Below are positions 1 through 6,292 of a stretch of 7,628 nt of DNA, one piece after another. The translations under genes were made by a program, and so were the position numbers. Numbering within the stretch: the stretch's first letter is position 1; the number at the start of each line of letters is the position of its first letter. The notes under the pieces are model-generated. The model saw only the letters and a program-made list of their open reading frames with translations. It ran no database searches and was not told where the DNA came from. The DNA comes from an uncultured Eubacteriales bacterium (GTDB lineage: Bacteria > Bacillota > Clostridia > Lachnospirales > Anaerotignaceae), in assembly GCA_900548595.1 (NCBI GenBank), contig URLB01000097.1, positions 1 to 7,628 on the forward strand, given 5' to 3'.

Positions 1-667
1 GTATATCCTTTTCGGATATGCTGTTTATAAACGTTATTAGAGCCGCAAAAAGTATTCCCGGTATTACAATATTTTGCACAATGCGATTAAGTAAAGAGGT
101 AGACGCATACAATACAGGAACAGCAGCTGACATTTTTGCCGCCTTACCTTCGGCGGTCATAATAAGCATATATAGCGGCTGCAAAGTATTTGATGTATCT
201 GCTATCTTATCCACAGCTTTCGAAGCTGTTCCGGAAGCATACGAGAACGACTGCATTATTGTTATTATCAATACTGCCGAACATATATATTGACCCAGTT
301 TACTTACTCCTTCCGATGAAAACGACGATGACATTGTTTCCAAAACCGCCGATAGAAGAATAAGTATAATTATGCGTCTCATCATATAAATAACGTCTTT
401 TGCCTGTCCTGCTATAATTCCCAAAACAGCTTTAACAATCTCCGAAAAACTGAAATCATATTCGCCCGTTACCATTTTCAATACAGAATCCCTAAGACTG
501 AATTTTTCCATACCATATTCTTCACCGATACTTTGCAGTTCCCCGTCAATCTCAGAAATGTTGAACATATCTACAACACTTTCTATGGTAGTATCTTCGG
601 CAAGTACTTCCTGCGGAAAAAAACATCCTAACAAAACAAGAGCCAATACAAACGCTTTTTTTATCAT
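1..667 (-). CDS. spoIIIAE: Stage III sporulation protein AE, partial (C-terminus off the left edge)
   Basis: SpoIIIAE is a polytopic membrane protein of the SpoIIIA-SpoIIQ channel, acting in the mother-cell membrane that surrounds the forespore. Only the first 222 residues are in the window; the family is usually near 400. Translation from the ATG at 667 gives an N-terminal signal peptide (MIKKAFVLALVLLGCFF..., likely cleaved after VLA at residue 23), an acidic stretch with little hydrophobicity, then several membrane segments starting near residue 75. The text LQPLYMLIMTAEGKAAKMSAA, followed by a segment containing IVIPGILFAALI, resembles the conserved middle of the family. An SD site, GAGGTG (674-679), lies 6 bases upstream and overlaps the stop codon of spoIIIAD, so translation is probably coupled. 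The family call rests on operon order plus sequence resemblance and is strong. Confidence 0.93.
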   Translation of the reverse strand, partial: MIKKAFVLALVLLGCFFPQEVLAEDTTIESVVDMFNISEIDGELQSIGEEYGMEKFSLRDSVLKMVTGEYDFSFSEIVKAVLGIIAGQAKDVIYMMRRIIILILLSAVLETMSSSFSSEGVSKLGQYICSAVLIITIMQSFSYASGTASKAVDKIADTSNTLQPLYMLIMTAEGKAAKMSAAVPVLYASTSLLNRIVQNIVIPGILFAALITFINSISEKDI

Positions 668-677
668 ATGCTTCACC

Positions 678-1067
678 TCAAAACGACAGGTTTATTATAA
701 GATTAAAAAGATTTTCAATTATCGGTAAAGAAGCGGTTAATATGAGCAGTCGTCCTGCAAGCTCTATTTTTGCCCCTATGGCTTTTTCATTGGCGTCATT
801 ACAAAACTGTACCGCAAATTCGCATATATATGCGATTATTATTACTTTAACCATAACCGAAACGTACTCGCTGTTTACGCCTGCCGCCGTAATCATATTT
901 CCAAACAAATTTTTTATTTCTATCATGCTGTCCATCAGCAAATATATGATTACAATTCCGGTGCCTATTCCTATAAAAAGAGAAAACTCTTTTTTATACT
1001 CCTTTACCGTAACAGCCAAAACAGAACCTATTATCCCAACAGCCGCTATCTTCATTATCAAATCCAT
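678..1067 (-). CDS. spoIIIAD: Stage III sporulation protein AD
   Basis: This is a small integral membrane protein of the SpoIIIA complex, 129 residues, the usual family length. Hydrophobic segments lie roughly at residues 5-20, 28-46, 68-88 and 103-125, suggesting about four membrane passes. The conserved family stretch is clear: IIIAYICEFAVQFCNDANEKAIGAKIELAGR, beginning near residue 76, carries the acidic and polar residues (E, D, E, K, E) set in a hydrophobic background that typify SpoIIIAD. The ATG at 1067 is preceded by AGGAGAG (1074-1080), and this SD overlaps the end of spoIIIAC. The gap to spoIIIAC is 11 bases and to spoIIIAE 10 bases. Its exact role inside the complex is not known from sequence. 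Confidence 0.95.
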   Translation of the reverse strand: MDLIMKIAAVGIIGSVLAVTVKEYKKEFSLFIGIGTGIVIIYLLMDSMIEIKNLFGNMITAAGVNSEYVSVMVKVIIIAYICEFAVQFCNDANEKAIGAKIELAGRLLILTASLPIIENLFNLIINLSF

Positions 1068-1078
1068 TTTTGTCTCTC

Positions 1079-1273
1079 CTAAAAGCGGAACAGTGTTTGT
1101 ATTGTACTGAACAACTCGCTTATGTATCCTATTACCCAGTAAAGTACGACTATAAGTCCTGCCAGGGTTGTAAGCATAGCTTGGTCGTCTCGTCCTGCTC
1201 TTACAAGTACCTGGTTAAGTACCGCAACCAAAATACCAACCGCCGCTATTCTGAATACTATGTCTATTTCCAT
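1079..1273 (-). CDS. spoIIIAC: Stage III sporulation protein AC
   Basis: SpoIIIAC is a very short membrane protein of the spoIIIA operon. At 64 residues with two hydrophobic segments (about 6-24 and 34-54), split by a charged turn (RAGRDDQA), it matches the family closely in length, layout and text. The opening MEIDIVFRIAAVGILVAVLN and the GRDD-containing turn are recognisable family features. The ATG at 1273 has a full AGGAGG site at 1280-1285, 6 bases upstream. It lies 17 bases downstream of spoIIIAB and 11 bases upstream of spoIIIAD. It is thought to sit in the mother-cell membrane together with AD as part of the channel base; that is family knowledge, not visible here. Confidence 0.95.
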   Translation of the reverse strand: MEIDIVFRIAAVGILVAVLNQVLVRAGRDDQAMLTTLAGLIVVLYWVIGYISELFSTIQTLFRF

Positions 1274-1290
1274 ATCCTACCTCCTGCTTA

Positions 1291-1812
1291 TCAGAAAAGG
1301 ACAACAACTATCAGAATACCGCCCAATACTCCTGCGCTTCTGAATAGTCTGCCGTCTTTGGAATATTTTTTCATAAGCTCGTCTGTTTTGCGGTCAATAT
1401 AATCTATAGACAAATCTATATTTAAAATCTGACCGTCTTTGTCTCCTCCTCCGAAGGTTTGTCCGAGAGCCGCAAAAGCGTCCATATCCTCTTTTATAAA
1501 AAAAGACCTATCCTTTCTGTCTTTCAATGTTTTTTCCCATGCTTCAGACGCTGATGAAACCTTTTTTGATTTCAACATTCTTCCCGAATCCTCAAATATT
1601 TCCGAAGCAACGTCCGAAAGCATTTCACTTATTCCTATAAACGCCTCATAAAGAGGTTTTGATGAATAGCTTATTTCACTTTTCAGAAGTATAAGACCTC
1701 TTTTCATCTCTACCAGTTCTTCCGCCCTAAACTTGTCCTTTGCCGCCATAAAAAGTCCTGCTGCCGTACATGAAAAAAATACGATGATTGCCCCTATGGT
1801 TTTTATAAGCAA
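1291..1812 (-). CDS. spoIIIAB: Stage III sporulation protein AB, TTG start
   Basis: SpoIIIAB is a membrane-anchored component of the SpoIIIA channel, compared in the literature with GspF-type platform proteins of type II secretion systems. It has 173 residues, the normal length. A hydrophobic N-terminal segment (about 4-23) and a C-terminal one (about 159-173, ending GGILIVVVLF) flank a mostly helical cytoplasmic region. The family signature LGQTFGGGDKDGQ is at 116-128, and AWEKTL (91-96) is also typical. The start is TTG at 1812: AAGGGGGAG (1818-1826) sits 5 bases upstream, and the next methionine (residue 22) would cut off the first membrane segment. The gene overlaps the end of spoIIIAA by 10 bases, implying translational coupling. 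Confidence 0.94.
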   Translation of the reverse strand: MLIKTIGAIIVFFSCTAAGLFMAAKDKFRAEELVEMKRGLILLKSEISYSSKPLYEAFIGISEMLSDVASEIFEDSGRMLKSKKVSSASEAWEKTLKDRKDRSFFIKEDMDAFAALGQTFGGGDKDGQILNIDLSIDYIDRKTDELMKKYSKDGRLFRSAGVLGGILIVVVLF

Positions 1813-2708
1813 ATTCTCTCCCCCTTACTGTTAAACACCTCTTTTATTTTTCCCGGACATCTGTTTCCCTCAAGAAATATATATCTGTCAAAAATATGTG
1901 TATCGGCAAGTCTTTTTCCAATATCCTCCATACACGTTCCATGTGCTGTGCATATAACCGTAACGCCCGATAGTCTTGCTTCTTTTAATGCCTTTATATC
2001 TGTTTCCGTTCCTATCTCGTCAGCGGCTACGATATCCGGAGACATCGTTCTTACAAGCATAGACAGTCCCTTATCCTTCGGACAACAGTCAAGCACATCT
2101 GTTCTTTCACCGACATCAAGCTGCGGTACACCCATATAACATGCCGCTATTTCTCCTCGCTCGTCCGATATTCCCACCGTATATCCCCTGTTGCTTAAAA
2201 TCCTTAGCAAATCTCTGAGCATTGTTGTTTTTCCACCGCAAACCGGCGAAATAATAAGCGTATTATTTAATTTGTCATCTACTGCTATTTTAACGATACT
2301 GTCTGCACATCCCTTTCTTTCAGACGCAATTCTTAAAGAAACAGAGCTTATGTTTTTAACGGTCATTATATTTCCGTTTTCCGTAATTACTCTGCCTGCT
2401 ATAGCTGCCCTGTGTCCTCCCTTGACAGTTATAAATCCGAATTTAAGCTGTTCCTGAACCGCATACAGCGAATAATCGCTTAACATATTCACTATTTCTT
2501 CAATATCTTTCTTTTTCGGTCTGAACGATTTTTCTATGTTTTTGCTCGGCCGGCCGTTTATATCGCAAAAATATTCTTTTGCTCCGCTTTTTAAAATCAG
2601 AGGTTTGTCCGTTCTTATACGTATTTCATTTATTTCCTGCCAGTCATAAACTGTCAGAAGTTTTTTCATTTCAATTCCGAAACAATTTGTTATATTTGTC
2701 TTAAGCAT
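1803..2708 (-). CDS. spoIIIAA: Stage III sporulation protein AA, AAA-type ATPase
   Basis: SpoIIIAA is the cytoplasmic ATPase of the SpoIIIA-SpoIIQ channel, related to the motor ATPases of type II/IV secretion and type IV pili. It is needed in the mother cell to keep forespore gene expression going. The 301-residue length fits the family. An N-terminal domain (about 1-130) holds EIRIRTDKPL (28-37) and the conserved GFITVKGGHRAAIAGR (91-106). The ATPase core follows with Walker A SPVCGGKTT (154-162), SDERGEI (181-187), Walker B DIVAADEIG (225-233, D230/E231) and TAHG (254-257). The Walker A first glycine is serine here; the GKTT core is intact, so activity is expected. The ATG at 2708 has a GGGGGA SD (2715-2720). 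It is first in its operon and diverges from aroF. Confidence 0.96.
   Translation of the reverse strand: MLKTNITNCFGIEMKKLLTVYDWQEINEIRIRTDKPLILKSGAKEYFCDINGRPSKNIEKSFRPKKKDIEEIVNMLSDYSLYAVQEQLKFGFITVKGGHRAAIAGRVITENGNIMTVKNISSVSLRIASERKGCADSIVKIAVDDKLNNTLIISPVCGGKTTMLRDLLRILSNRGYTVGISDERGEIAACYMGVPQLDVGERTDVLDCCPKDKGLSMLVRTMSPDIVAADEIGTETDIKALKEARLSGVTVICTAHGTCMEDIGKRLADTHIFDRYIFLEGNRCPGKIKEVFNSKGERICL
1818..1826 (-). promoter_or_regulatory. Ribosome binding site deciding the TTG start of spoIIIAB
   Basis: AAGGGGGAG on the minus strand lies inside the last codons of spoIIIAA, 5 bases before the TTG at 1812. It is the main evidence for the non-ATG start, because no ATG or GTG is suitably placed. 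Confidence 0.75.
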
Positions 2709-2742
2709 GTCTATTCCCCCGTTCTAAATTAATAATATTTTT

Positions 2743-2759
2743 AATTAATCCAATTAATT
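2743..2759. repeat. Perfect inverted repeat AATTAAT-CCA-ATTAATT
   Basis: Seven-base arms at 2743-2749 and 2753-2759 are separated by CCA. A third copy of AATTAAT occurs at 2727-2733. The palindrome lies in the expected leader of spoIIIAA, about 35 bases before its start codon. It is all A/T in the arms, so it would be a poor RNA hairpin, but it could be a protein-binding site. A chance origin in AT-rich DNA is also reasonable. Confidence 0.4.
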
Positions 2760-2763
2760 CCGA

Positions 2764-2791
2764 CCTATATTTTTTATATATCGACATATTT
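2764..2791 (-). promoter_or_regulatory. Possible sigma-E-like promoter of the spoIIIA operon (weak)
   Basis: Reading the minus strand, AAATATG (plus 2785-2791) is followed after 13 bases by AATATAGG (plus 2764-2771). This partly fits the mother-cell sigma-E pattern, with an ATA core in the -35 element and an ATA core in a CATACA-like -10 element. It would give a leader of about 50 bases before spoIIIAA. The match to the -10 consensus is only about half, and the region is very AT-rich, so a chance match is quite possible. The idea that a sigma-E promoter should be here comes from knowledge of spoIIIA in Bacillus and Clostridium. Confidence 0.2.
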
Positions 2792-2803
2792 TTACTTTAA
2801 CGC

Positions 2804-2816
2804 TTTGCATTGCAAA
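2804..2816. repeat. Small palindrome TTTGCA-T-TGCAAA upstream of the aroF promoter
   Basis: A perfect 6-base inverted repeat around a single T. It lies just upstream of the candidate aroF -35 element, in the gap shared by two divergent operons. Position and symmetry suit a dimeric regulator's operator, but no specific regulator can be named from sequence. Confidence 0.4.
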
Positions 2817-2822
2817 AAATCA

Positions 2823-2851
2823 TTGCTTTTATGTTCCTTTTGAGCTATGAT
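2823..2851 (+). promoter_or_regulatory. Candidate housekeeping promoter for aroF-tyrA-aroA
   Basis: TTGCTT (2823-2828) is followed by a 17-base spacer and TATGAT (2846-2851), which differs from TATAAT at one position; the overlapping GATAAT (2849-2854) is a second possible -10. Transcription would start near 2858, leaving a leader of about 30 bases before the ATG at 2889. The -35 matches only three of six consensus bases. This leader is too short for a T-box, riboswitch or attenuator, so regulation would have to be at initiation or by enzyme feedback. Confidence 0.4.
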
Positions 2852-2874
2852 AATACTTAATTTTAAAAAACAAC

Positions 2875-2881
2875 GGAGGGG
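2875..2881 (+). promoter_or_regulatory. Ribosome binding site deciding the aroF start
   Basis: GGAGGGG ends 7 bases before the ATG at 2889. The earlier in-frame ATG at 2847 has no SD ahead of it and lies inside the candidate -10 region, so the later start is chosen. Confidence 0.85.
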
Positions 2882-2888
2882 TAACGTC

Positions 2889-3902
2889 ATGATTATAGTA
2901 ATGAAACAAAATTTTTCCGAAGAAAATTTAAACAACGTAATAAATACTATCGGCAATCTCGGCTTAACAGCTCATCTTTCAAGAGGTGAACACACAACGC
3001 TTATCGGAGTTGTAGGCGATAAAAGAAAACTTCTCGAAAAAAACCCCGATCTTTTTCCCGATGTAGACAGAGTTATACAGGTAAGCGAGACATATAAGCT
3101 TGCGAACAAAAAGTTTAAAACAGAACCGACTGTAATAGATGTAGACGGAGTAAAAATAGGCGGCGACAACTTTGTAATAATGGCAGGTCCATGCGCTGTA
3201 GAAAGCCATGAACAAATGATGGAGACTGCTATTGCAGCTAAAAACGGAGGCGCACAGATACTCCGCGGCGGCGCATACAAACCGCGTACTTCTCCATACT
3301 CATTCCAGGGACTTGAGGTCGAAGGTCTTAAATATATGGCTGACGCAAAAGAAGCTACAGGTCTTAAAATAATAACGGAAGTAACAAGCGAACATGCTTT
3401 GGAAGCTGCCGTAAACTATGTCGACATTATCCAGATAGGCGCAAGAAACATGCAGAACTTTGAACTTCTTAAAGAAGCGGGAAAAGTAAATAAGCCGGTA
3501 ATGTTAAAAAGAGGTCTTTCCGCTACGATAGACGAATGGCTGAATGCCGCAGAATACATAATGAGCGAAGGAAACGAAAATGTAATACTTTGTGAAAGAG
3601 GAATAAGGACATTTGAGACAAGCACAAGAAATACTCTCGATATAAGCGCCGTTCCCGTAATAAAAAGTAAATCCCACCTTCCGATAATCGTAGACCCCAG
3701 CCACGCTTCAGGCGTAAGAGAATATATATCTCCTTTAAGCAAGGCGGCTGTTGCGGCAGGAGCGGACGGTCTTATGATAGAAGTTCATCCATGCCCCGAA
3801 AAAGCTCTTTCCGACGGAGCACAGAGCCTTAATCCAAAAGATTTTAAAGATCTTACGGATTCACTTCGTCCGTTTGTAAATCTTGTTGGGAGGAAGTTCT
3901 GA
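2889..3902 (+). CDS. aroF: 3-deoxy-7-phosphoheptulonate (DAHP) synthase, type I-beta with N-terminal regulatory domain
   Basis: The enzyme condenses phosphoenolpyruvate and erythrose 4-phosphate into DAHP, the first step of the shikimate pathway, in the cytoplasm. Using the ATG at 2889 the protein has 337 residues and opens MIIVMK, like the Thermotoga maritima enzyme (MIVVLK, 338 residues). Residues 1-70 form the ferredoxin-like regulatory domain that mediates feedback inhibition by tyrosine or phenylalanine in that relative. The barrel follows, with AGPCAVES (99-106), the PEP/E4P-binding KPRTSPYSFQG (131-141), IGARNMQNF (183-191), LKRG (206-209) and DPSHASG (269-275). The metal ligands are all present: C102, H272, E298 and D309. 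It is first in an operon with tyrA and aroA; its stop TGA shares a base with the tyrA ATG. The product call is firm; the symbol (aroF versus aroG or aroA of Bacillus) is a naming choice. Confidence 0.97.
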   Translation: MIIVMKQNFSEENLNNVINTIGNLGLTAHLSRGEHTTLIGVVGDKRKLLEKNPDLFPDVDRVIQVSETYKLANKKFKTEPTVIDVDGVKIGGDNFVIMAGPCAVESHEQMMETAIAAKNGGAQILRGGAYKPRTSPYSFQGLEVEGLKYMADAKEATGLKIITEVTSEHALEAAVNYVDIIQIGARNMQNFELLKEAGKVNKPVMLKRGLSATIDEWLNAAEYIMSEGNENVILCERGIRTFETSTRNTLDISAVPVIKSKSHLPIIVDPSHASGVREYISPLSKAAVAAGADGLMIEVHPCPEKALSDGAQSLNPKDFKDLTDSLRPFVNLVGRKF

Positions 3903-4999
3903 TGTATAAAAAAGTCGGAGTCGTCGGTCTCGGTTTAATAGGCGGCTCTTTATGCAAGGCTCTCAGGAGCCGCTGTAACGTCAAAGAAATAGTAGCCTCA
4001 AACAGAAGCGAGGACGTTCTTATTTCCGCTAAGTCAGAAGGCGTAATCGACGATTATTGTCTCGGAATTACAGATATATTCAAAGGCTGCGAAATAGTTT
4101 TTATATGTACACCGGTAGACAAAATATTTGACTATGCCAAACAGCTTGCCCCCATAGTCGGCAAAGATTGTATTATATCCGATGTCGGCAGTACAAAGGG
4201 ACGTATATATGACGAAATTAGTACGCTCGGCGACGCCATTACTTACATCGGCGGACACCCTATGGCAGGAAGCGAGCGTTTCAGATATAATGCGTCTAAA
4301 GAGCATTTGTTTGAAAACGCCTACTACATAATTACGCCTTCCGAAAATGTTCCCGAGCAGAAAACAGCCGAATTTAAACAAATGGTTGAGAAAATAGGCG
4401 CAATACCTATAATACTTTCACCATACGAACATGACTATGCCGTTGCTTCCGTAAGTCATGTGCCGCATATAATAGCCGCCGCCCTTGTTAATAATGTAAA
4501 AAAGCTGGATTCAAAGGAAGAATATATGCATCTTCTTGCCGCAGGCGGATTCAAAGACATAACAAGGATAGCGTCCTCAAGCGCAGATATGTGGGAAAGT
4601 ATTATGTTTGAAAATAAAGACGATATATTGTCTGTTCTGGACTCTTTTTCCGAAGTTATCGACGAGATAAAAAACGATATAATTACAAATAAAAAAGAAA
4701 ATGTATATAATTATTTTCTCGGAGCGCAGCAATATCGTAACTCATTCAACACCGCCACACCCAAAGCCTTTGTTAAGCGTTATGAAATAGACGTCGATGT
4801 TCTTGACCGCCCCGGCAGCATTGCTATTATTGCCGTTCTGTTCTCCAGTAACGGTATTAATATCAAAAACATGGGCATCGTCAACAGCAGAGAAAACAAC
4901 AGCGGCGCCCTCACATTTGCTTTTGATTCCGAAGAGGACAGACAGCGCAGCGTAGAATTGCTTAGAGATATGAATTATGATGTAACCGTAAAGGAATGA
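3902..4999 (+). CDS. tyrA: Prephenate dehydrogenase with C-terminal ACT domain
   Basis: The enzyme oxidatively decarboxylates prephenate to 4-hydroxyphenylpyruvate using NAD+, the committed step to tyrosine. The 365-residue protein has an N-terminal Rossmann domain with the dinucleotide motif GLGLIGG (9-15) and CTPVD (69-73). It carries the prephenate-site motifs DVGSTK (94-99), GGHPMAGSE (117-125, catalytic-type H119), SHVPHIIAAAL (185-195) and DITRIASSSADMW (219-231, substrate-binding R222). Residues 293-365 form an ACT domain (DRPGSIAIIAVLFSSNGINI, 302-321), a small-molecule-binding module typical of Firmicute TyrA and likely to sense tyrosine. There is no chorismate mutase fusion. The ATG overlaps the aroF stop by one base, with GGGAGGAAG (3888-3896) as SD, so it is coupled to aroF. 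aroA follows after 4 bases. Confidence 0.97.
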   Translation: MYKKVGVVGLGLIGGSLCKALRSRCNVKEIVASNRSEDVLISAKSEGVIDDYCLGITDIFKGCEIVFICTPVDKIFDYAKQLAPIVGKDCIISDVGSTKGRIYDEISTLGDAITYIGGHPMAGSERFRYNASKEHLFENAYYIITPSENVPEQKTAEFKQMVEKIGAIPIILSPYEHDYAVASVSHVPHIIAAALVNNVKKLDSKEEYMHLLAAGGFKDITRIASSSADMWESIMFENKDDILSVLDSFSEVIDEIKNDIITNKKENVYNYFLGAQQYRNSFNTATPKAFVKRYEIDVDVLDRPGSIAIIAVLFSSNGINIKNMGIVNSRENNSGALTFAFDSEEDRQRSVELLRDMNYDVTVKE

Positions 5000-5003
5000 T
5001 CTT

Positions 5004-6287
5004 ATGAATACAGTAATAAATCCGGCAAAACAAATAAACGGAACAATAACCGTCCCCGGAGATAAGTCAATCTCCCATCGCTCGGTAATGCTCGGAGCAA
5101 TATCAAAGGGAATAACCCATGTAAGCGGATTTTTAACAGGCGAAGACTGCCTTTCCACAATCGGTTGTTTTAAAGAGCTTGGAATAAATATAGAAATAGA
5201 CGGTACAAATGTAACCGTATACGGCAAAGGTATCCACGGTCTTTCCTCGCCGACAAAAACATTGGATGTCGGAAACAGCGGAACTACGCTTCGACTTATG
5301 AGCGGTCTTCTGGCTGCACAGCCTTTTTCAAGTAGAATAACAGGAGATAGCTCCATACAAAAAAGGCCTATGGGCAGGGTTGCCGCTCCTTTGGAAATGA
5401 TGGGAGGAAAAATCTCATCCGAAGGAGAAAAGCTGACTGCCCCTCTGTTTATTGAAGGCAACAGGCTTCATTCTATAGAGTATACCCTTCCCGTAGCCAG
5501 TGCGCAGGTAAAAAGCGCGCTTATTTTGGCAGGTCTTTATGCCGACGGAGTAACGAAAATAACCGAACCCGAACAGACAAGGGATCATACCGAAATAATG
5601 CTTAATTATCTCGGAGCCGATATAACAAGAGACGGTAATACTATAACCGTAAATCCAGTAAATGAGCTTACGGCAAGAGATATACAGGTTCCGGGGGACA
5701 TTTCCTCTGCGGCATATTTTATAGCTGCCGCTCTTATATGTCCAAATTCGCATGTCATAATAAAAAATGTCGGTATTAATCCTACAAGAACAGGAATTAT
5801 AACCGCTTTTAGAAACATGGGCGGAAATATAGAACTTTTGAACGAAAGAACCGTATGCGGAGAGGCGGTTGCCGATATTTCAGCCAAAACAAGCAATCTT
5901 CACGGAACAGTGATAAACGGCGATATAATTCCTAAACTTATTGATGAAATACCCGTTATAGCGGCTGTTTCCTGCTATGCCGACGGAACTACCACTATAG
6001 CGGACGCGCAGGAATTAAAGGTTAAAGAATCCGACCGTATAAGCACAATGGTTACCGAACTCAGCAGAATGGGCGCTGACATTACATCTACAGACGACGG
6101 AATGATAATAAATGGTACAGGTAAATTAAACGGAGCCGTATGCGAAAGCTATAATGACCATAGGGTTGCAATGAGTTTATCGATAGCCGCTCTCGGCGCC
6201 GACGGACAAACGGAAATTAAAAATTCCGAATGTGCGTCAATATCGTTCCCTGAATATTATGACCTTCTTAAATCTTTAACGGAGTGA
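5004..6287 (+). CDS. aroA: 3-phosphoshikimate 1-carboxyvinyltransferase (EPSP synthase), class II-like
   Basis: EPSP synthase transfers the enolpyruvyl group of PEP to shikimate 3-phosphate, the sixth step of the shikimate pathway. The 427-residue length is normal. Visible motifs are PGDKSISHR (18-26, with K21, S22, R26 for substrate), LDVGNSGTTLRLMSG (87-101), GDSSIQKRPM (114-123), SAQVKSA (166-172), KLIDEIP (311-317, catalytic-type D314), LKVKESDRI (338-346, E342/R345) and NDHRVAMS (384-391). The motif set GDKS, SAQVK, RDHTE (193-197) and NPTR (259-262) is the one used to define class II EPSP synthases, as in Bacillus and Agrobacterium CP4. The position that is Ala in CP4 is Gly here (G93), so tolerance to glyphosate cannot be concluded. 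AAGGA (4991-4995) is the SD, and tyrA ends 4 bases upstream. Confidence 0.97.
   Translation: MNTVINPAKQINGTITVPGDKSISHRSVMLGAISKGITHVSGFLTGEDCLSTIGCFKELGINIEIDGTNVTVYGKGIHGLSSPTKTLDVGNSGTTLRLMSGLLAAQPFSSRITGDSSIQKRPMGRVAAPLEMMGGKISSEGEKLTAPLFIEGNRLHSIEYTLPVASAQVKSALILAGLYADGVTKITEPEQTRDHTEIMLNYLGADITRDGNTITVNPVNELTARDIQVPGDISSAAYFIAAALICPNSHVIIKNVGINPTRTGIITAFRNMGGNIELLNERTVCGEAVADISAKTSNLHGTVINGDIIPKLIDEIPVIAAVSCYADGTTTIADAQELKVKESDRISTMVTELSRMGADITSTDDGMIINGTGKLNGAVCESYNDHRVAMSLSIAALGADGQTEIKNSECASISFPEYYDLLKSLTE
6281..6284 (+). promoter_or_regulatory. Ribosome binding site deciding the SGNH hydrolase start
   Basis: GGAG lies 8 bases before the ATG at 6293, inside the end of aroA. The in-frame GTG at 6284 would overlap this SD and has none of its own, so the ATG at 6293 is preferred. 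Confidence 0.65.
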
Positions 6288-6292
6288 TAAAT

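Noticed and set aside
18..293. A 91-codon plus-strand open frame near the left edge.
   Set aside because: The minus strand here encodes SpoIIIAE with signal peptide and membrane segments in a single frame from 667, so this is a shadow.
742..1110. A 122-codon plus-strand open frame over spoIIIAD.
   Set aside because: Antisense to a certain gene, no SD of note and no family resemblance; spoIIIAD on the minus strand accounts for the region.
2830..2845. A second sigma-E-like -10 (CATAAAAG on the minus strand) for spoIIIAA.
   Set aside because: No suitable -35 element at the right spacing, and it would overlap the aroF promoter and give a leader over 100 bases long.
2847..2888. A 14-residue N-terminal extension of AroF starting at the ATG at 2847.
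   Set aside because: It has no SD, overlaps the candidate -10, and extends beyond the start of the well-matched Thermotoga enzyme. The ATG at 2889 has GGAGGGG at proper spacing.
4742..5461. A 239-codon open frame on the minus strand across the end of tyrA and the start of aroA.
   Set aside because: It lies antisense to two certain genes, has no recognisable family, and its composition is that of a mirrored coding sequence. Low stop frequency on the opposite strand explains it.
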